Positions 43,221 through 50,707 of a DNA stretch of 64,000 nt are shown one piece after another (position 1 is the stretch's first letter; each line of letters opens with the position of its first letter). The position numbers and the translations under genes are program-made. The notes under the pieces are model-generated. The model searched no databases. It was not told the origin of the DNA and was given only the letters and a program-made list of their open reading frames with translations. Origin of the DNA: a virus. The stretch lies in the IMG/VR virus record IMGVR_UViG_3300034072_001021, positions 62,001 to 126,000 of that record; one strand, written 5' to 3'.

Positions 43221-43242
43221 TTTATTTCAACAATACATAGTG
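43221..43242 (+). promoter_or_regulatory. promoter-like motif (ACAATACAT family)
   Basis: TTTATTTCAACAATACATAG, about 55 bases before the first of a run of small plus-strand genes; nearly identical to the copy at 12815. Confidence 0.55.
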
Positions 43243-43293
43243 CTGGTGATAAGGAAGAATGATCTTCCATTAACCTAAGTAAGGAGCATCCAC

Positions 43294-43434
43294 ATGAGCA
43301 ACTTCCTGAGCCTGATGCTTGTTCTGTGCTTTGCTGTTGCCCTTGTGGGCTGCAAGCACGAAGAAGTAAAGATCCCGGCAGACGCCACTGCTGAACAAAT
43401 CATCGCCATGCAAGTGGCAAAGAAACAACCCTAG
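43294..43434 (+). CDS. very small lipoprotein (46 aa)
   Basis: Found by direct reading. AAGGAG lies 8 bases before the ATG at 43294. The 46-aa product has a lipoprotein signal: hydrophobic LSLMLVLCFAVALVGC with a LVGC lipobox, so Cys20 would be lipidated, leaving a 27-residue mature tail (KHEEVKIPADATAEQIIAMQ ...). Small lipoproteins of this size include Rz1-type spanins and superinfection-exclusion proteins; the tail lacks the Pro-rich content of Rz1. First of three tiny genes with near-identical spacing (10-11 bases). Confidence 0.7.
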   Translation: MSNFLSLMLVLCFAVALVGCKHEEVKIPADATAEQIIAMQVAKKQP

Positions 43435-43444
43435 GAGAAGCACC

Positions 43445-43555
43445 ATGAAAGAAGTAATTTCCACCATTGCTGTCTTTGCCGGCATTTACATCGGCATCGA
43501 TCAGTACAACCGCTACATGGCCCGCAAGGACCGTGCAGCCCTCAAACGCGGCTAA
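43445..43555 (+). CDS. tiny membrane protein (36 aa), paralogue 1
   Basis: Found by direct reading. AGGAG before the ATG at 43445. Product: MKEVISTIAVFAGIYIGIDQ then YNRYMARKDRAALKRG, one membrane helix followed by a basic tail (positive-inside). It is clearly related to the next gene: both have a hydrophobic 17-residue segment, the IDQY-x-R core, and a Lys/Arg-rich end. Function unknown. Confidence 0.65.
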   Translation: MKEVISTIAVFAGIYIGIDQYNRYMARKDRAALKRG

Positions 43556-43566
43556 GGAGAAGAACC

Positions 43567-43677
43567 ATGGGTTCTGTATTCAAAACCATTGCAATCGTTG
43601 TAGGTTGCTACATCGTCATCGACCAATACGGTCGGTTCTGCAAGCGCCAGGATGCGAAAGCATCTAAAGAAGGCTGA
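43567..43677 (+). CDS. tiny membrane protein (36 aa), paralogue 2
   Basis: Found by direct reading. AGGAG lies before the ATG at 43567. Product: MGSVFKTIAIVVGCYIVIDQ then YGRFCKRQDAKASKEG. Same length and layout as the preceding gene (identical TIA, IDQY and R positions), so a tandem duplication. One membrane helix and a cytoplasmic basic tail are predicted. Confidence 0.65.
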   Translation: MGSVFKTIAIVVGCYIVIDQYGRFCKRQDAKASKEG

Positions 43678-43684
43678 GTCTCTC

Positions 43685-43708
43685 AGAGGGGTTCGCAAGA
43701 GCCCCTCT
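43685..43708 (+). terminator. hairpin
   Basis: AGAGGGG / CCCCTCT with a 10-base loop between the tiny-gene cluster and the next gene; no U-tract. Confidence 0.5.
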
Positions 43709-43745
43709 CGGAGAAACACCCTAACCAGTTCTTAAGGAGAACACC

Positions 43746-44150
43746 ATGAGCATCACTTACACTCACATCGTCACTGCCAAAGAAAAAGAAATCGCTGCTG
43801 GCGCTACCACTGGCCTGATCGGCGTGATCAAATGGGGCAATGACGTCAAGGTAGATTACTACCGTAAAGAAAATGGTTTCCATATCTGCAAAGTAGACGC
43901 CGGTATGATTGGTGAATACGCTGTACCGGCTAATGCCGAATGGAAACATCTTTCCGAAGGCGAGCAGACTGCAGTAGTCTGTGCAATGGTGGCTATCAGT
44001 GCACCGCGTTTTCAATACGGCAAGGACCATGTGGTTCTGGTCGACGTCAAACAACCTGAGAAGAAACCGGTCTCTAAGAAGAAGATCGCTTTCTGGGCTG
44101 GCGCTGCCGCGCTGGTCGTTGGCGGCATCTACGCTGCTACTCGTAACTAA
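43746..44150 (+). CDS. tail-anchored hypothetical protein (134 aa)
   Basis: AAGGAG lies 6-11 bases before the ATG. The soluble part (1-105) has strands and helices (TTGLIGVIKWGNDVKVDYYR; EWKHLSEGEQTAVVCAMVAI). A Lys-rich stretch (KKPVSKKK) leads into one membrane helix (FWAGAAALVVGGIYAA), and the protein ends ATRN. The next gene has the same build and ends AASRN, so they are probably paralogues. C-terminal anchoring with the bulk in the cytoplasm is predicted. Function unknown. Confidence 0.55.
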   Translation: MSITYTHIVTAKEKEIAAGATTGLIGVIKWGNDVKVDYYRKENGFHICKVDAGMIGEYAVPANAEWKHLSEGEQTAVVCAMVAISAPRFQYGKDHVVLVDVKQPEKKPVSKKKIAFWAGAAALVVGGIYAATRN

Positions 44151-44166
44151 TTCCGAGGATATAACC

Positions 44167-44691
44167 ATGAAACTGATCAACCACGTTTACAATGCCACTT
44201 CCATCTCCGTTGCCCGTGCTGCTACCGTCAAGAGCAACCGCGTTGAGTGGGACAACAGCACCTATGTCGAATACGCCCTCCAGGGTAACATGGTGGCCAT
44301 CAAGTCCATCCACACCGGCATCGGCGAATGGGAAACCATTTACTTCAGCGACTCCTTCAACAAACTGAAGGATCGTTATAAGGATTTGGTAGCTGCCGCA
44401 ATGGTAGCACTGAATCAAAGTACCGCCAAGGTAGGCGAATCGTTGGTAACCTTCATCTACAACCCTTCCGTGGTGATTGTGGAAGAAGAACGTCGTAAGC
44501 CGGAAGCGCTGACTGATCAACCGTATGCCATCAGTGGCCATCGGATTGAGAAAGATCCGCGTCGTGAAGAAACCCGCGTCAACATCAACATCCCATCGAT
44601 CGAAGTCAAAGGCAAGGGCGGTTGGCTCCTTGGCGTTGGCATCGGTCTTGCCGTAGTAGCTGGCATCGCAGTCGCAGCCAGCCGTAATTAA
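44167..44691 (+). CDS. tail-anchored hypothetical protein (174 aa)
   Basis: Start at the ATG at 44167 with CGAGG upstream; the longer frame from 43981 only mirrors the previous gene. A soluble domain (1-150) with SVARAATVKSNRVEWDNSTY and YKDLVAAAMVALNQSTAKVG is followed by a linker and a Gly/Ala-rich membrane helix (GWLLGVGIGLAVVAGIAVAA), then SRN at the end. Same plan as the preceding 134-aa protein. Possibly a membrane-associated pair. Confidence 0.55.
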   Translation: MKLINHVYNATSISVARAATVKSNRVEWDNSTYVEYALQGNMVAIKSIHTGIGEWETIYFSDSFNKLKDRYKDLVAAAMVALNQSTAKVGESLVTFIYNPSVVIVEEERRKPEALTDQPYAISGHRIEKDPRREETRVNINIPSIEVKGKGGWLLGVGIGLAVVAGIAVAASRN

Positions 44692-44738
44692 ACCACACCC
44701 ACATACACCACATTACCCAAGATCCAAGGAGATCCACC

Positions 44739-45152
44739 ATGAACAAGCAACAATACCTGGCTCAACCCACTCCGGTTCTGACCGAAGCGAATGCCAAAAT
44801 CATCGAGGCTGTGAAAGCCTCTAACTTCATCCTGAAGGACGAACACGATCCTAAGGGCGAGCGTGAGCTGCGCCTGTCGGGTGTCGTGGTTTATCAGAAC
44901 GGCGATCGTCAGAACGTAGTGGCGCTGTTCGACAAGAACTTCTCCAGCTACTACTGCCTGAACCGCATCGCTGTACGTGACGGCAAACCGGTAGTCACCC
45001 GTGACAACTGCGCTGGCATCGTCTCTGTTGCCAGCAACGACCCGGTGGCCGACATCAACGCCATCATTGATGGTATTGCATGGGATCGCGTCGAGCAGTA
45101 TCCGGTTCTCTGTCCAGGTCAGTACTTCAACATCGTGTTGAAGACTGCTTAA
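44739..45152 (+). CDS. hypothetical protein (137 aa)
   Basis: AAGGAG precedes the ATG. Cytoplasmic, with no membrane segment: TEANAKIIEAVKASNFILKD (helix), GERELRLSGVVVYQNGDRQN and a beta-rich centre, DNCAGIVSVASNDPVADINA, and a C-terminal YFNIVLKTA. Codon use is optimised. No family recognised. Ends a plus-strand run with a perfect palindromic hairpin. Confidence 0.5.
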   Translation: MNKQQYLAQPTPVLTEANAKIIEAVKASNFILKDEHDPKGERELRLSGVVVYQNGDRQNVVALFDKNFSSYYCLNRIAVRDGKPVVTRDNCAGIVSVASNDPVADINAIIDGIAWDRVEQYPVLCPGQYFNIVLKTA

Positions 45153-45163
45153 ACATAAACAAA

Positions 45164-45197
45164 GTGAGGGCGGTACCGCCCTCACTAACTATTTTTT
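45164..45197 (+). terminator. intrinsic terminator
   Basis: Continuous palindrome GTGAGGGCGGTACCGCCCTCAC followed by TAACTATTTTTT. Canonical stem plus U-tract. Confidence 0.85.
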
Positions 45198-45216
45198 ACT
45201 TTACCCGAGGTGACAT

Positions 45217-45873
45217 ATGTTTCGTTATGATTCTCTTTTCTGCATCACTGCTGATCACGATACCTATCATACCCTGTTCGGTATTACTGCTGACGGAATT
45301 ATTATTAACGGTGCCGAATGTATCACTTCATTGGCATATATGGTCTGCGATGAAAGCGGTAAAAAGTTTTATGCCGTCCCTGACGGTGAAGAAGAAAGCC
45401 ACGAAATAGAGTTTATTGATGGACAATATGTTTCAGTGAGGGTTGCTGAAGACATGTTCAAGCTTGATCGCCGTAGTGATTTTATCGTCTGGGCTGAAAC
45501 ATTGCTCAACAGCGGTCTCATCAATGCGTTCGGTGCAGAATACATTTATGACAAAACCGATAAACCAGAATGTGTTTATCCATCTGGCTCGTTTGTAATC
45601 AACGAACCGAGTGAATATAACCTTTACGCGTTCGATCCGACATTCAGCTCTGAACTTTTCACGACACCTGAAAACGATGTTGAATCTGATTGTCCGGAAA
45701 TATCCCCATTTGAAGATAAAAATCCACTTTACCTATCTGAATTTATGGAGGGGGATGTACTTTACTTCGATGTCGACACAGATTCTTTCTATGAACTCAA
45801 GATCTTAAACAATTATCCACTGGTGGCAGTCCGATTCAGGAAAGATTTCCGACGCTACATTGCTTCTATTTGA
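45217..45873 (+). CDS. hypothetical acidic protein (218 aa)
   Basis: CGAGG lies 6 bases before the ATG. It is acidic with a Tyr/Phe-rich composition: HTLFGITADGIIINGAECIT, EEESHEIEFIDGQYVSVRVA and DVLYFDVDTDSFYELKILNN. It has several cysteines (FCIT, ECIT, VCDE, ECVY, DCPE) but no spaced motif. AT-rich codons resemble 42456-43163 rather than the virion genes. Function unknown. Convergent with the endolysin. Confidence 0.5.
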   Translation: MFRYDSLFCITADHDTYHTLFGITADGIIINGAECITSLAYMVCDESGKKFYAVPDGEEESHEIEFIDGQYVSVRVAEDMFKLDRRSDFIVWAETLLNSGLINAFGAEYIYDKTDKPECVYPSGSFVINEPSEYNLYAFDPTFSSELFTTPENDVESDCPEISPFEDKNPLYLSEFMEGDVLYFDVDTDSFYELKILNNYPLVAVRFRKDFRRYIASI

Positions 45874-45886
45874 AATACGGAATAAG

Positions 45887-45921
45887 AAGGAGGGGCATTG
45901 CCCCTCCCTTTTATTTTTTTC
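45887..45921. terminator. bidirectional terminator with U-tract
   Basis: Stem AAGGAGGGGC / GCCCCTCCCTT with a 3-base loop, followed on the plus strand by TTATTTTTTTC. Separates the 218-aa gene from the convergent endolysin. Confidence 0.8.
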
Positions 45922-45926
45922 TTTTG

Positions 45927-46640
45927 TTACGCCACGCGCAGGTTGTTCGGGTGCAGACCCTCGACCAACTTCTGCATCACCTTGGCAGCGGCTTCAGACT
46001 TGGTGATCTTGCCGTTCTTGTCGATATCCAGGCCTTTGTTCTGTACGTACGCTTTCGACTTGGTGTTCATCTTGTCGAAGAGCACGTAGTCGGAAGGCTT
46101 ACCAACAGCAGCAGGCCAGAGTATCCTCATATAGACGTCGGACAGATCCTTCAGCTTGCCTTTGTACGGCTTGAAGAAATTGTAGACGTACTGAAGCTGT
46201 TGTACGTTGGTCATCTTCAGCAGCTGAGCGATAGTGGTACCGGCGTCCTTGGCAGCAGCAGCGCCGAACTGAATGATGCCGTAGTACGGAGCGCCAGCGC
46301 CGTTCTGGATGGTCGGAGAGAACGTACCACCAGTCTCGAACGCCATGCATGCCAGCAGTTCATCGGTGCCTTGGAACGTCATGCCGAGATCTTTGGCAAT
46401 GCGCTTGGTCTCGGCGATGAACTCATCAGAGACCCTGGCGGACCAGGCATGGGCTTTGCAGTACTTGAACAGCAGTTCACTGAAGCCAGCCGGAGGAGTT
46501 ACCGAGTTGGTACCTGCCATACGACGAGCATTGAGGAAAGCACCATGGCTAAGTTGACCCCAGGCACCATCGATGGCACCTGCATAGATACCAAGTGCTT
46601 TCATGTCACGTTGCAGATCTTTCAGCAGAGCGGTAGACAT
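45927..46640 (-). CDS. endolysin: peptidoglycan-binding plus lytic transglycosylase-like, with EF-hand loop
   Basis: 237 aa, AAGGAG before the ATG. Residues 5-40 look like a peptidoglycan-binding repeat (LQRDMKALGIYAGAIDGAWG). The catalytic domain follows with Glu102 in LACMAFETGGTFSP and then YYGIIQFGAAAA, the E ... YG-x-x-Q-F pattern of SLT/lysozyme-fold transglycosylases such as phiKZ gp144, which has the same domain order. The C-terminus carries DIDKNGKITKSE (205-216), a complete EF-hand loop (acidic or Asn at 1, 3, 5; Glu at 12), so calcium may stabilise it. It degrades the cell wall during lysis or entry. No holin is adjacent. Confidence 0.82.
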   Translation of the reverse strand: MSTALLKDLQRDMKALGIYAGAIDGAWGQLSHGAFLNARRMAGTNSVTPPAGFSELLFKYCKAHAWSARVSDEFIAETKRIAKDLGMTFQGTDELLACMAFETGGTFSPTIQNGAGAPYYGIIQFGAAAAKDAGTTIAQLLKMTNVQQLQYVYNFFKPYKGKLKDLSDVYMRILWPAAVGKPSDYVLFDKMNTKSKAYVQNKGLDIDKNGKITKSEAAAKVMQKLVEGLHPNNLRVA

Positions 46641-46641
46641 C

Positions 46642-47280
46642 TCACATCTCCTTGCTTTCGAGGTATTCTTTCAGCTTGTCGTAGCAGTCACGCTCACGAG
46701 TGAAAGGATAGTTGTCGATGGATTCGTTGACATGTTCTTCTTCAGAACCCGTCATCTTCCAGTCCAGACGAATGCCTTCACCCACAACAGCCAGCGGTGT
46801 GCTAACAGTTGTCTCGTAACGAGTGATGTGTACTGCGTTACGGTACGAGAACGGAGTCAACGGCAGTTCACGCCAGATGACCGCACTGGCGACTTGCTCA
46901 GCAGCTTCTTGGGTGTAGCTGTTGAGTTTCATCGGGTCGGCCAGCACTTTTGTCGACAGGAAGTCGTTGATGATGGCGTCTTCCAGATAGAGCATCTTCG
47001 GTACATTTGAAGACTTCATCCGGAAGTACATCTTCGTAGCATTCGGACGACCACGCGGAGCGTAGATCTTGGCCTGGCCGCCTTCATGTGGCGGCTTGTC
47101 GAATTCAGGCCACCATTCGACGGTATACCCTACGATGGTGTAGTGAAGGTCGCTCAGGTACGTGAAACACGCAGCGTCTTTGATGCGGCAGTTAACACGC
47201 AGTTTCACACCAGTGTCATCTGTCAGACGCATTACACGGAAGTGACCACGATCTGGGCCAGTATAAAGTTCATCGGGCAT
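46642..47280 (-). CDS. hypothetical protein in the modification island (212 aa)
   Basis: Not recognised. It contains GHFRVMRLTDDTGVKLRVNC, YTIVGYTVEWWPEFDKPPHE, MKSSNVPKMLYLEDAIINDF and a C-terminal acidic EYLESKEM. The fold looks mixed alpha-beta with many aromatic residues. Its stop is one base from the endolysin start, and it begins 8 bases after the first oxygenase gene, so it is translated with both. It could belong with the endolysin (tail or lysis) or with the modification enzymes. Confidence 0.45.
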   Translation of the reverse strand: MPDELYTGPDRGHFRVMRLTDDTGVKLRVNCRIKDAACFTYLSDLHYTIVGYTVEWWPEFDKPPHEGGQAKIYAPRGRPNATKMYFRMKSSNVPKMLYLEDAIINDFLSTKVLADPMKLNSYTQEAAEQVASAVIWRELPLTPFSYRNAVHITRYETTVSTPLAVVGEGIRLDWKMTGSEEEHVNESIDNYPFTRERDCYDKLKEYLESKEM

Positions 47281-47288
47281 GGACGCAC

Positions 47289-47846
47289 CTAAAGGAGTTT
47301 AGTGACGTAGTACTCATGCAACAGAGACAAACGAATGTCTTCGGTCACATGACTGACACTGTGGTTGATGTAACTCGGGAAAATGTAGATGTCGCCTTTC
47401 TTCGGCGAGATCCGCAGATTAGCGAAGTGATGATTACGCATCGGCTTGGGATAACCACGAGCAGCATTACACCGAGGGTCGAACATGTTCAATGCATTCT
47501 CTGAATCCGACGGATAACAGATAGCGGAGATCACAGACCCAGGATGCAGGTGTGGGAATAGCCCTTCACCCGGAGGAATCCACTTGCCGTTTGTCTCGAC
47601 ATAGAATTCGTCCATTTCGTAATTGAAGCTGTGCTTCGAAAACTCCATGACAGCCGGGGTGATAATCTTGTCACGCATTTCAATGATGACAGGATAGTGT
47701 TCAGCCAAGACTTTTACCTGACTGTCATCTTCACCGCCCGTCATTGAATAGAGCGTGAACACCTCATTCGCAAACAAATCCATATCAAACTGATCGGCTA
47801 CGTTGAAGTGTGCGATCTCAGTGATCCATGGCTGCAAGTATTTCAT
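47289..47846 (-). CDS. 2-oxoglutarate/Fe(II)-dependent oxygenase-like protein 1
   Basis: 185 aa from the ATG at 47846, which follows GGGAGG; the frame extends to 47963 without a site. The pattern of the TIGR02466-type 2OG oxygenases is visible: LFPHLHPGSVISAICYPSD (residues 97-115, H-x-H-P in place of H-x-D), then GDIYIFPSYINHSVSHVTED (151-170, distal His162) and IRLSLL with Arg172 for 2-oxoglutarate. Such enzymes hydroxylate amino acid side chains or small molecules. It sits among radical SAM genes, so a peptide or protein substrate is likely. Confidence 0.65.
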   Translation of the reverse strand: MKYLQPWITEIAHFNVADQFDMDLFANEVFTLYSMTGGEDDSQVKVLAEHYPVIIEMRDKIITPAVMEFSKHSFNYEMDEFYVETNGKWIPPGEGLFPHLHPGSVISAICYPSDSENALNMFDPRCNAARGYPKPMRNHHFANLRISPKKGDIYIFPSYINHSVSHVTEDIRLSLLHEYYVTKLL

Positions 47847-47847
47847 C

Positions 47848-48279
47848 TTAACCTCCCATGACAGAGCTAAGACCTTCCTCCGTGCACTCGAGTAGACAGT
47901 ACTTGACTGTCTGAGGTGCCCAGCCAGACTCCAACCAGTTTGGCATCGTCTTAAGACGCTCAATGATCTGGTCGTAAGTGGTGGGGTCTTTATCGTAAGT
48001 GACGAAGTAATGGTCGTGACCTAGGAACAGGTCTTCATCACGCAGGGTTTCGTAAATATCAATGCCATAGATCTCTTTAAGCTTGAACGCGTAAATGATC
48101 GCTACAGCATACGACTTGGCCGGATAGATCAATGGGAACGTTGCTTCCTTGAAATAGTGCAAGGCGTTCTCTACCAGCTCTTCTTCTTCGATAATCTCCA
48201 TGTTCTGGAAATCATCGGGATGATTCACTACCAGCTCTTCGTAGAGAAGCTGGTATTCCTTATACGGTTTGGAATTCAT
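47848..48279 (-). CDS. hypothetical protein between oxygenases (143 aa)
   Basis: Not recognised; helical, acidic and aromatic (YQLLYEELVVNHPDDFQNME; YAVAIIYAFKLKEIYGIDIY; MPNWLESGWAPQTVKYCLLE). The start overlaps the second oxygenase gene by 20 bases and the stop is 2 bases from the first oxygenase start, so the three are translated together. It may be a partner or substrate-recognition subunit (inference). One Cys near the C-terminus (YCLLEC has two) but no metal motif. Confidence 0.45.
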   Translation of the reverse strand: MNSKPYKEYQLLYEELVVNHPDDFQNMEIIEEEELVENALHYFKEATFPLIYPAKSYAVAIIYAFKLKEIYGIDIYETLRDEDLFLGHDHYFVTYDKDPTTYDQIIERLKTMPNWLESGWAPQTVKYCLLECTEEGLSSVMGG

Positions 48280-48703
48280 AATTGCTCACAAATGTGACCC
48301 GTAATTCAGGTTCGGGAGACGGTCTGACGTAATGAATCCAGCTGGCAGGGAATATGATCATTTTACCTTCTTCAGGGATAATCACGTTCTCACTACCGTC
48401 TGGCATGTTCATTACCAACTCACCCAATGAGTCAGTCAGGAATACCACTGAGGTGAATTCGTGAGGCAGGTGATCATGCGGCTTCACACCGACATCACCA
48501 ATGTGCACATGGTTAGCGCACAACCACAGGTCTTCACGTCCAGTGACCAACTGAGCCACAGGAAGAATGTGATCAATCGCCCATTGATTGAGTTTGCTCG
48601 AAGCAATGACGCCCAGATTGGGTTCAGCCAATAACTCAGCCAAAAGCCAATCTGGGACATCTACGCTAGAACATCCCATTTGTTTCGCATTCTCACCAGA
48701 CAT
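48260..48703 (-). CDS. 2-oxoglutarate/Fe(II)-dependent oxygenase-like protein 2
   Basis: 147 aa from the ATG at 48703 (AGGGG upstream); longer readings lie inside the next radical SAM gene. Double-stranded beta-helix signature: VGVKPHDHLPHEFTSVVFLT (72-91, H76 and H78), then EGKMIIFPASWIHYVRPSPE (112-131, distal His124) and ELRVTFVSNYEF with Arg135 for 2-oxoglutarate. This matches prolyl-hydroxylase-like enzymes. It overlaps the 3' end of radical SAM gene A by 43 bases, showing tight coupling with that enzyme. Confidence 0.65.
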   Translation of the reverse strand: MSGENAKQMGCSSVDVPDWLLAELLAEPNLGVIASSKLNQWAIDHILPVAQLVTGREDLWLCANHVHIGDVGVKPHDHLPHEFTSVVFLTDSLGELVMNMPDGSENVIIPEEGKMIIFPASWIHYVRPSPEPELRVTFVSNYEFQTV

Positions 48704-49686
48704 TCGTCTACCCCTAAGTGCGACATGACCGAGTGTATATCGCCGCGTGCACACCGATTGACGTGCATGCATTTACTACACAGGTCGCTAGTGCTCCACT
48801 TGATCAACTCAGTCAGATAAATTGATTCGTAGAACTCTTCGATAGACTCTGGTGTCCACGGTTGTTCAAGAGCAAACGCTTGATCGAAGATAGGGAACTT
48901 TTCAATCAGCGTAGGTGTATAGAACAACTCACCTTGCCGATAGGTCAGCTCTAAGCTATCTGTGGGAGGCTTGATCAGATAACGGTTGTACGGCGTATCG
49001 CGACACTCTTGAATGACATCGCAAAACTTACCAAACTCGTTCAAGAATAGTTGCCGATTGATCAGGTCATCAAACCCTCGGCGAACATGAGGGAAGACAT
49101 ACTCAACAAGCCTTCTCACACCAAAGTTCAATTCATGAAGATCTTGGTTGGCCTTCGGAGTAAAGTCACGTACAGAGTCACCAGTCATATTCACCGTCAA
49201 GTAAAGCAATTCGAACTTTACATCGGGTAGATGACTGATTACAAAGTCCACTCGACGTTTTACCAGATCTTGGTGTTTCTGGTTGTATGTGCTTTTGAGT
49301 GGAAACGGAGTTGCCAGTGTGAACGACTTACCTGCCATCAGTACATTCACTTTAGCACAGAGTTCTTCTAAACCATCATCGGACAATAACGCCAGCGGTA
49401 GCACGATACTTTCGTAACGTTCTGCTAGATCCTTGACCAACGGATGATCGAGAATATCAATCCCTGCCTTAGACGCAATCACGTCCACTGGCCCCACTGT
49501 GAACTCACGCAGCCGATAACCCCCTTGAGCCATCTGGTCAACCAATGTAATCAAACGCTCACGGTCATTATCGAAAGGACCGGGATCAAAGTCCCGGTCA
49601 ACCATGCAACCGACACACTGGTACTTACAACCCTGCAATATCTCAAGCGTCAGGTTAAACGCCTGGTTTGGAATTATTGCTGACAT
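48661..49686 (-). CDS. radical SAM enzyme A with C-terminal cysteine cluster
   Basis: 341 aa. The CxxxCxxC cluster is C20-KYQ-C24-VG-C27, which binds the 4Fe-4S that cleaves S-adenosylmethionine. Near residue 305 CSKCMHVNRCARG forms an auxiliary-cluster (SPASM-like) motif. Closest relative in the window is gene B (both begin with LTLEILQGC or ITLDIFRGC and GCM-x-DR), so the pair arose by duplication. Such enzymes make C-C, C-S or epimerised bonds in peptides. Overlaps gene B (32 bases) and the oxygenase behind it (43 bases). Confidence 0.82.
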   Translation of the reverse strand: MSAIIPNQAFNLTLEILQGCKYQCVGCMVDRDFDPGPFDNDRERLITLVDQMAQGGYRLREFTVGPVDVIASKAGIDILDHPLVKDLAERYESIVLPLALLSDDGLEELCAKVNVLMAGKSFTLATPFPLKSTYNQKHQDLVKRRVDFVISHLPDVKFELLYLTVNMTGDSVRDFTPKANQDLHELNFGVRRLVEYVFPHVRRGFDDLINRQLFLNEFGKFCDVIQECRDTPYNRYLIKPPTDSLELTYRQGELFYTPTLIEKFPIFDQAFALEQPWTPESIEEFYESIYLTELIKWSTSDLCSKCMHVNRCARGDIHSVMSHLGVDECLVRMRNKWDVLA

Positions 49687-50707
49687 GACTAAGCCCCACT
49701 AGACAGTCACGGATCTTCATGCGCTCCATGATGTTGATGATCCCCTTCTCACTGCAGCTACTCATGTAGACGCACGTCATGCAGGGAGTGTCAGCCAAGT
49801 ACTCCATAGCTTTGTTCATGGCCTTCTGACGGGTATCGAGAAGATTCTCCATTGTCCAGGGCTTGGGGATGGTGAACTCGTCTTCAATAAACGGACAGTC
49901 GTCTTTGAGGAAGGGCACCCAGTACAATTTACCGCCGGTGTACAGCAAGTTCACCATAGTGCCTGTATGGTAGCACAGATCGGGATTACGGCGACGCTCA
50001 TCTTCACCAGACAACCCAGAATAGAACTGAGTGATGCGGTGTGACATGCGCTTGATATTCTCGCCAACAATCAGATCCTTGTTCGGTAAACGACCGTACG
50101 GGATATTCAAGATGTCATCTTTGTCCACAGGGAACTCGACATCAAATCCGTTCATCATCATTTCGTCAAAGTCTTCACCCACAGTCTCGTGAGTGCAGTT
50201 CACCACAAACCCAGCTTCGTTCAGATAAGCATCTTTAAGATGCTCTTTTACGAAGTTCAGTTTGGAGACGATCATGTCAGAGAACTTATTCGACTTGAAA
50301 AAGTGCGGAGCAGCAGGCATCAGGAAACGGACTGCTTTGCCAGGGATCGCGCGATCGATCTCTTCACACATCACCGCGTACTTGTCCATGTCTTTCTCAA
50401 GGAACGCAGCGTTGAAGGTCACCTGATGGAACTCTTGCGCCATCTCACGGAACACTGGGTGCTCCATGACTTCATTGACGTTATCGGCAGACATGTAGTC
50501 AGTAGGGCCAATACCGAGATCGAATGCAACGTAACCGTTGTCAACCATCTCATTGATCAATGCACTCAATTCAGGGATGTCATTAACATCCCCGCCCAGC
50601 GTACGATCGATCATGCAGCCAGAACAGCTGTGTTGACATCCACGGAAGATGTCAAGGGTGATTTCAAGACGTTGCCGGTGTTGAACCGACCCGTATGCCA
50701 TTTTCAT
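49655..50707 (-). CDS. radical SAM enzyme B with C-terminal cysteine cluster
   Basis: 350 aa. C24-QHS-C28-SG-C31 is the SAM-cluster motif and CMTCVYMSSCSEKG (about 312-325) the auxiliary one; C-x-x-C-x-5-C is exactly as in enzyme A. The region between includes DLGIGPTDYM (residues 62-71), corresponding to the FTVGPVDVIA segment of A. The ATG at 50707 has GGGG upstream, and a second ATG two codons later is possible. It overlaps gene C by 44 bases. Substrate unknown; probably acts with A. Confidence 0.82.
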   Translation of the reverse strand: MKMAYGSVQHRQRLEITLDIFRGCQHSCSGCMIDRTLGGDVNDIPELSALINEMVDNGYVAFDLGIGPTDYMSADNVNEVMEHPVFREMAQEFHQVTFNAAFLEKDMDKYAVMCEEIDRAIPGKAVRFLMPAAPHFFKSNKFSDMIVSKLNFVKEHLKDAYLNEAGFVVNCTHETVGEDFDEMMMNGFDVEFPVDKDDILNIPYGRLPNKDLIVGENIKRMSHRITQFYSGLSGEDERRRNPDLCYHTGTMVNLLYTGGKLYWVPFLKDDCPFIEDEFTIPKPWTMENLLDTRQKAMNKAMEYLADTPCMTCVYMSSCSEKGIINIMERMKIRDCLVGLSHVSNNSKPGV

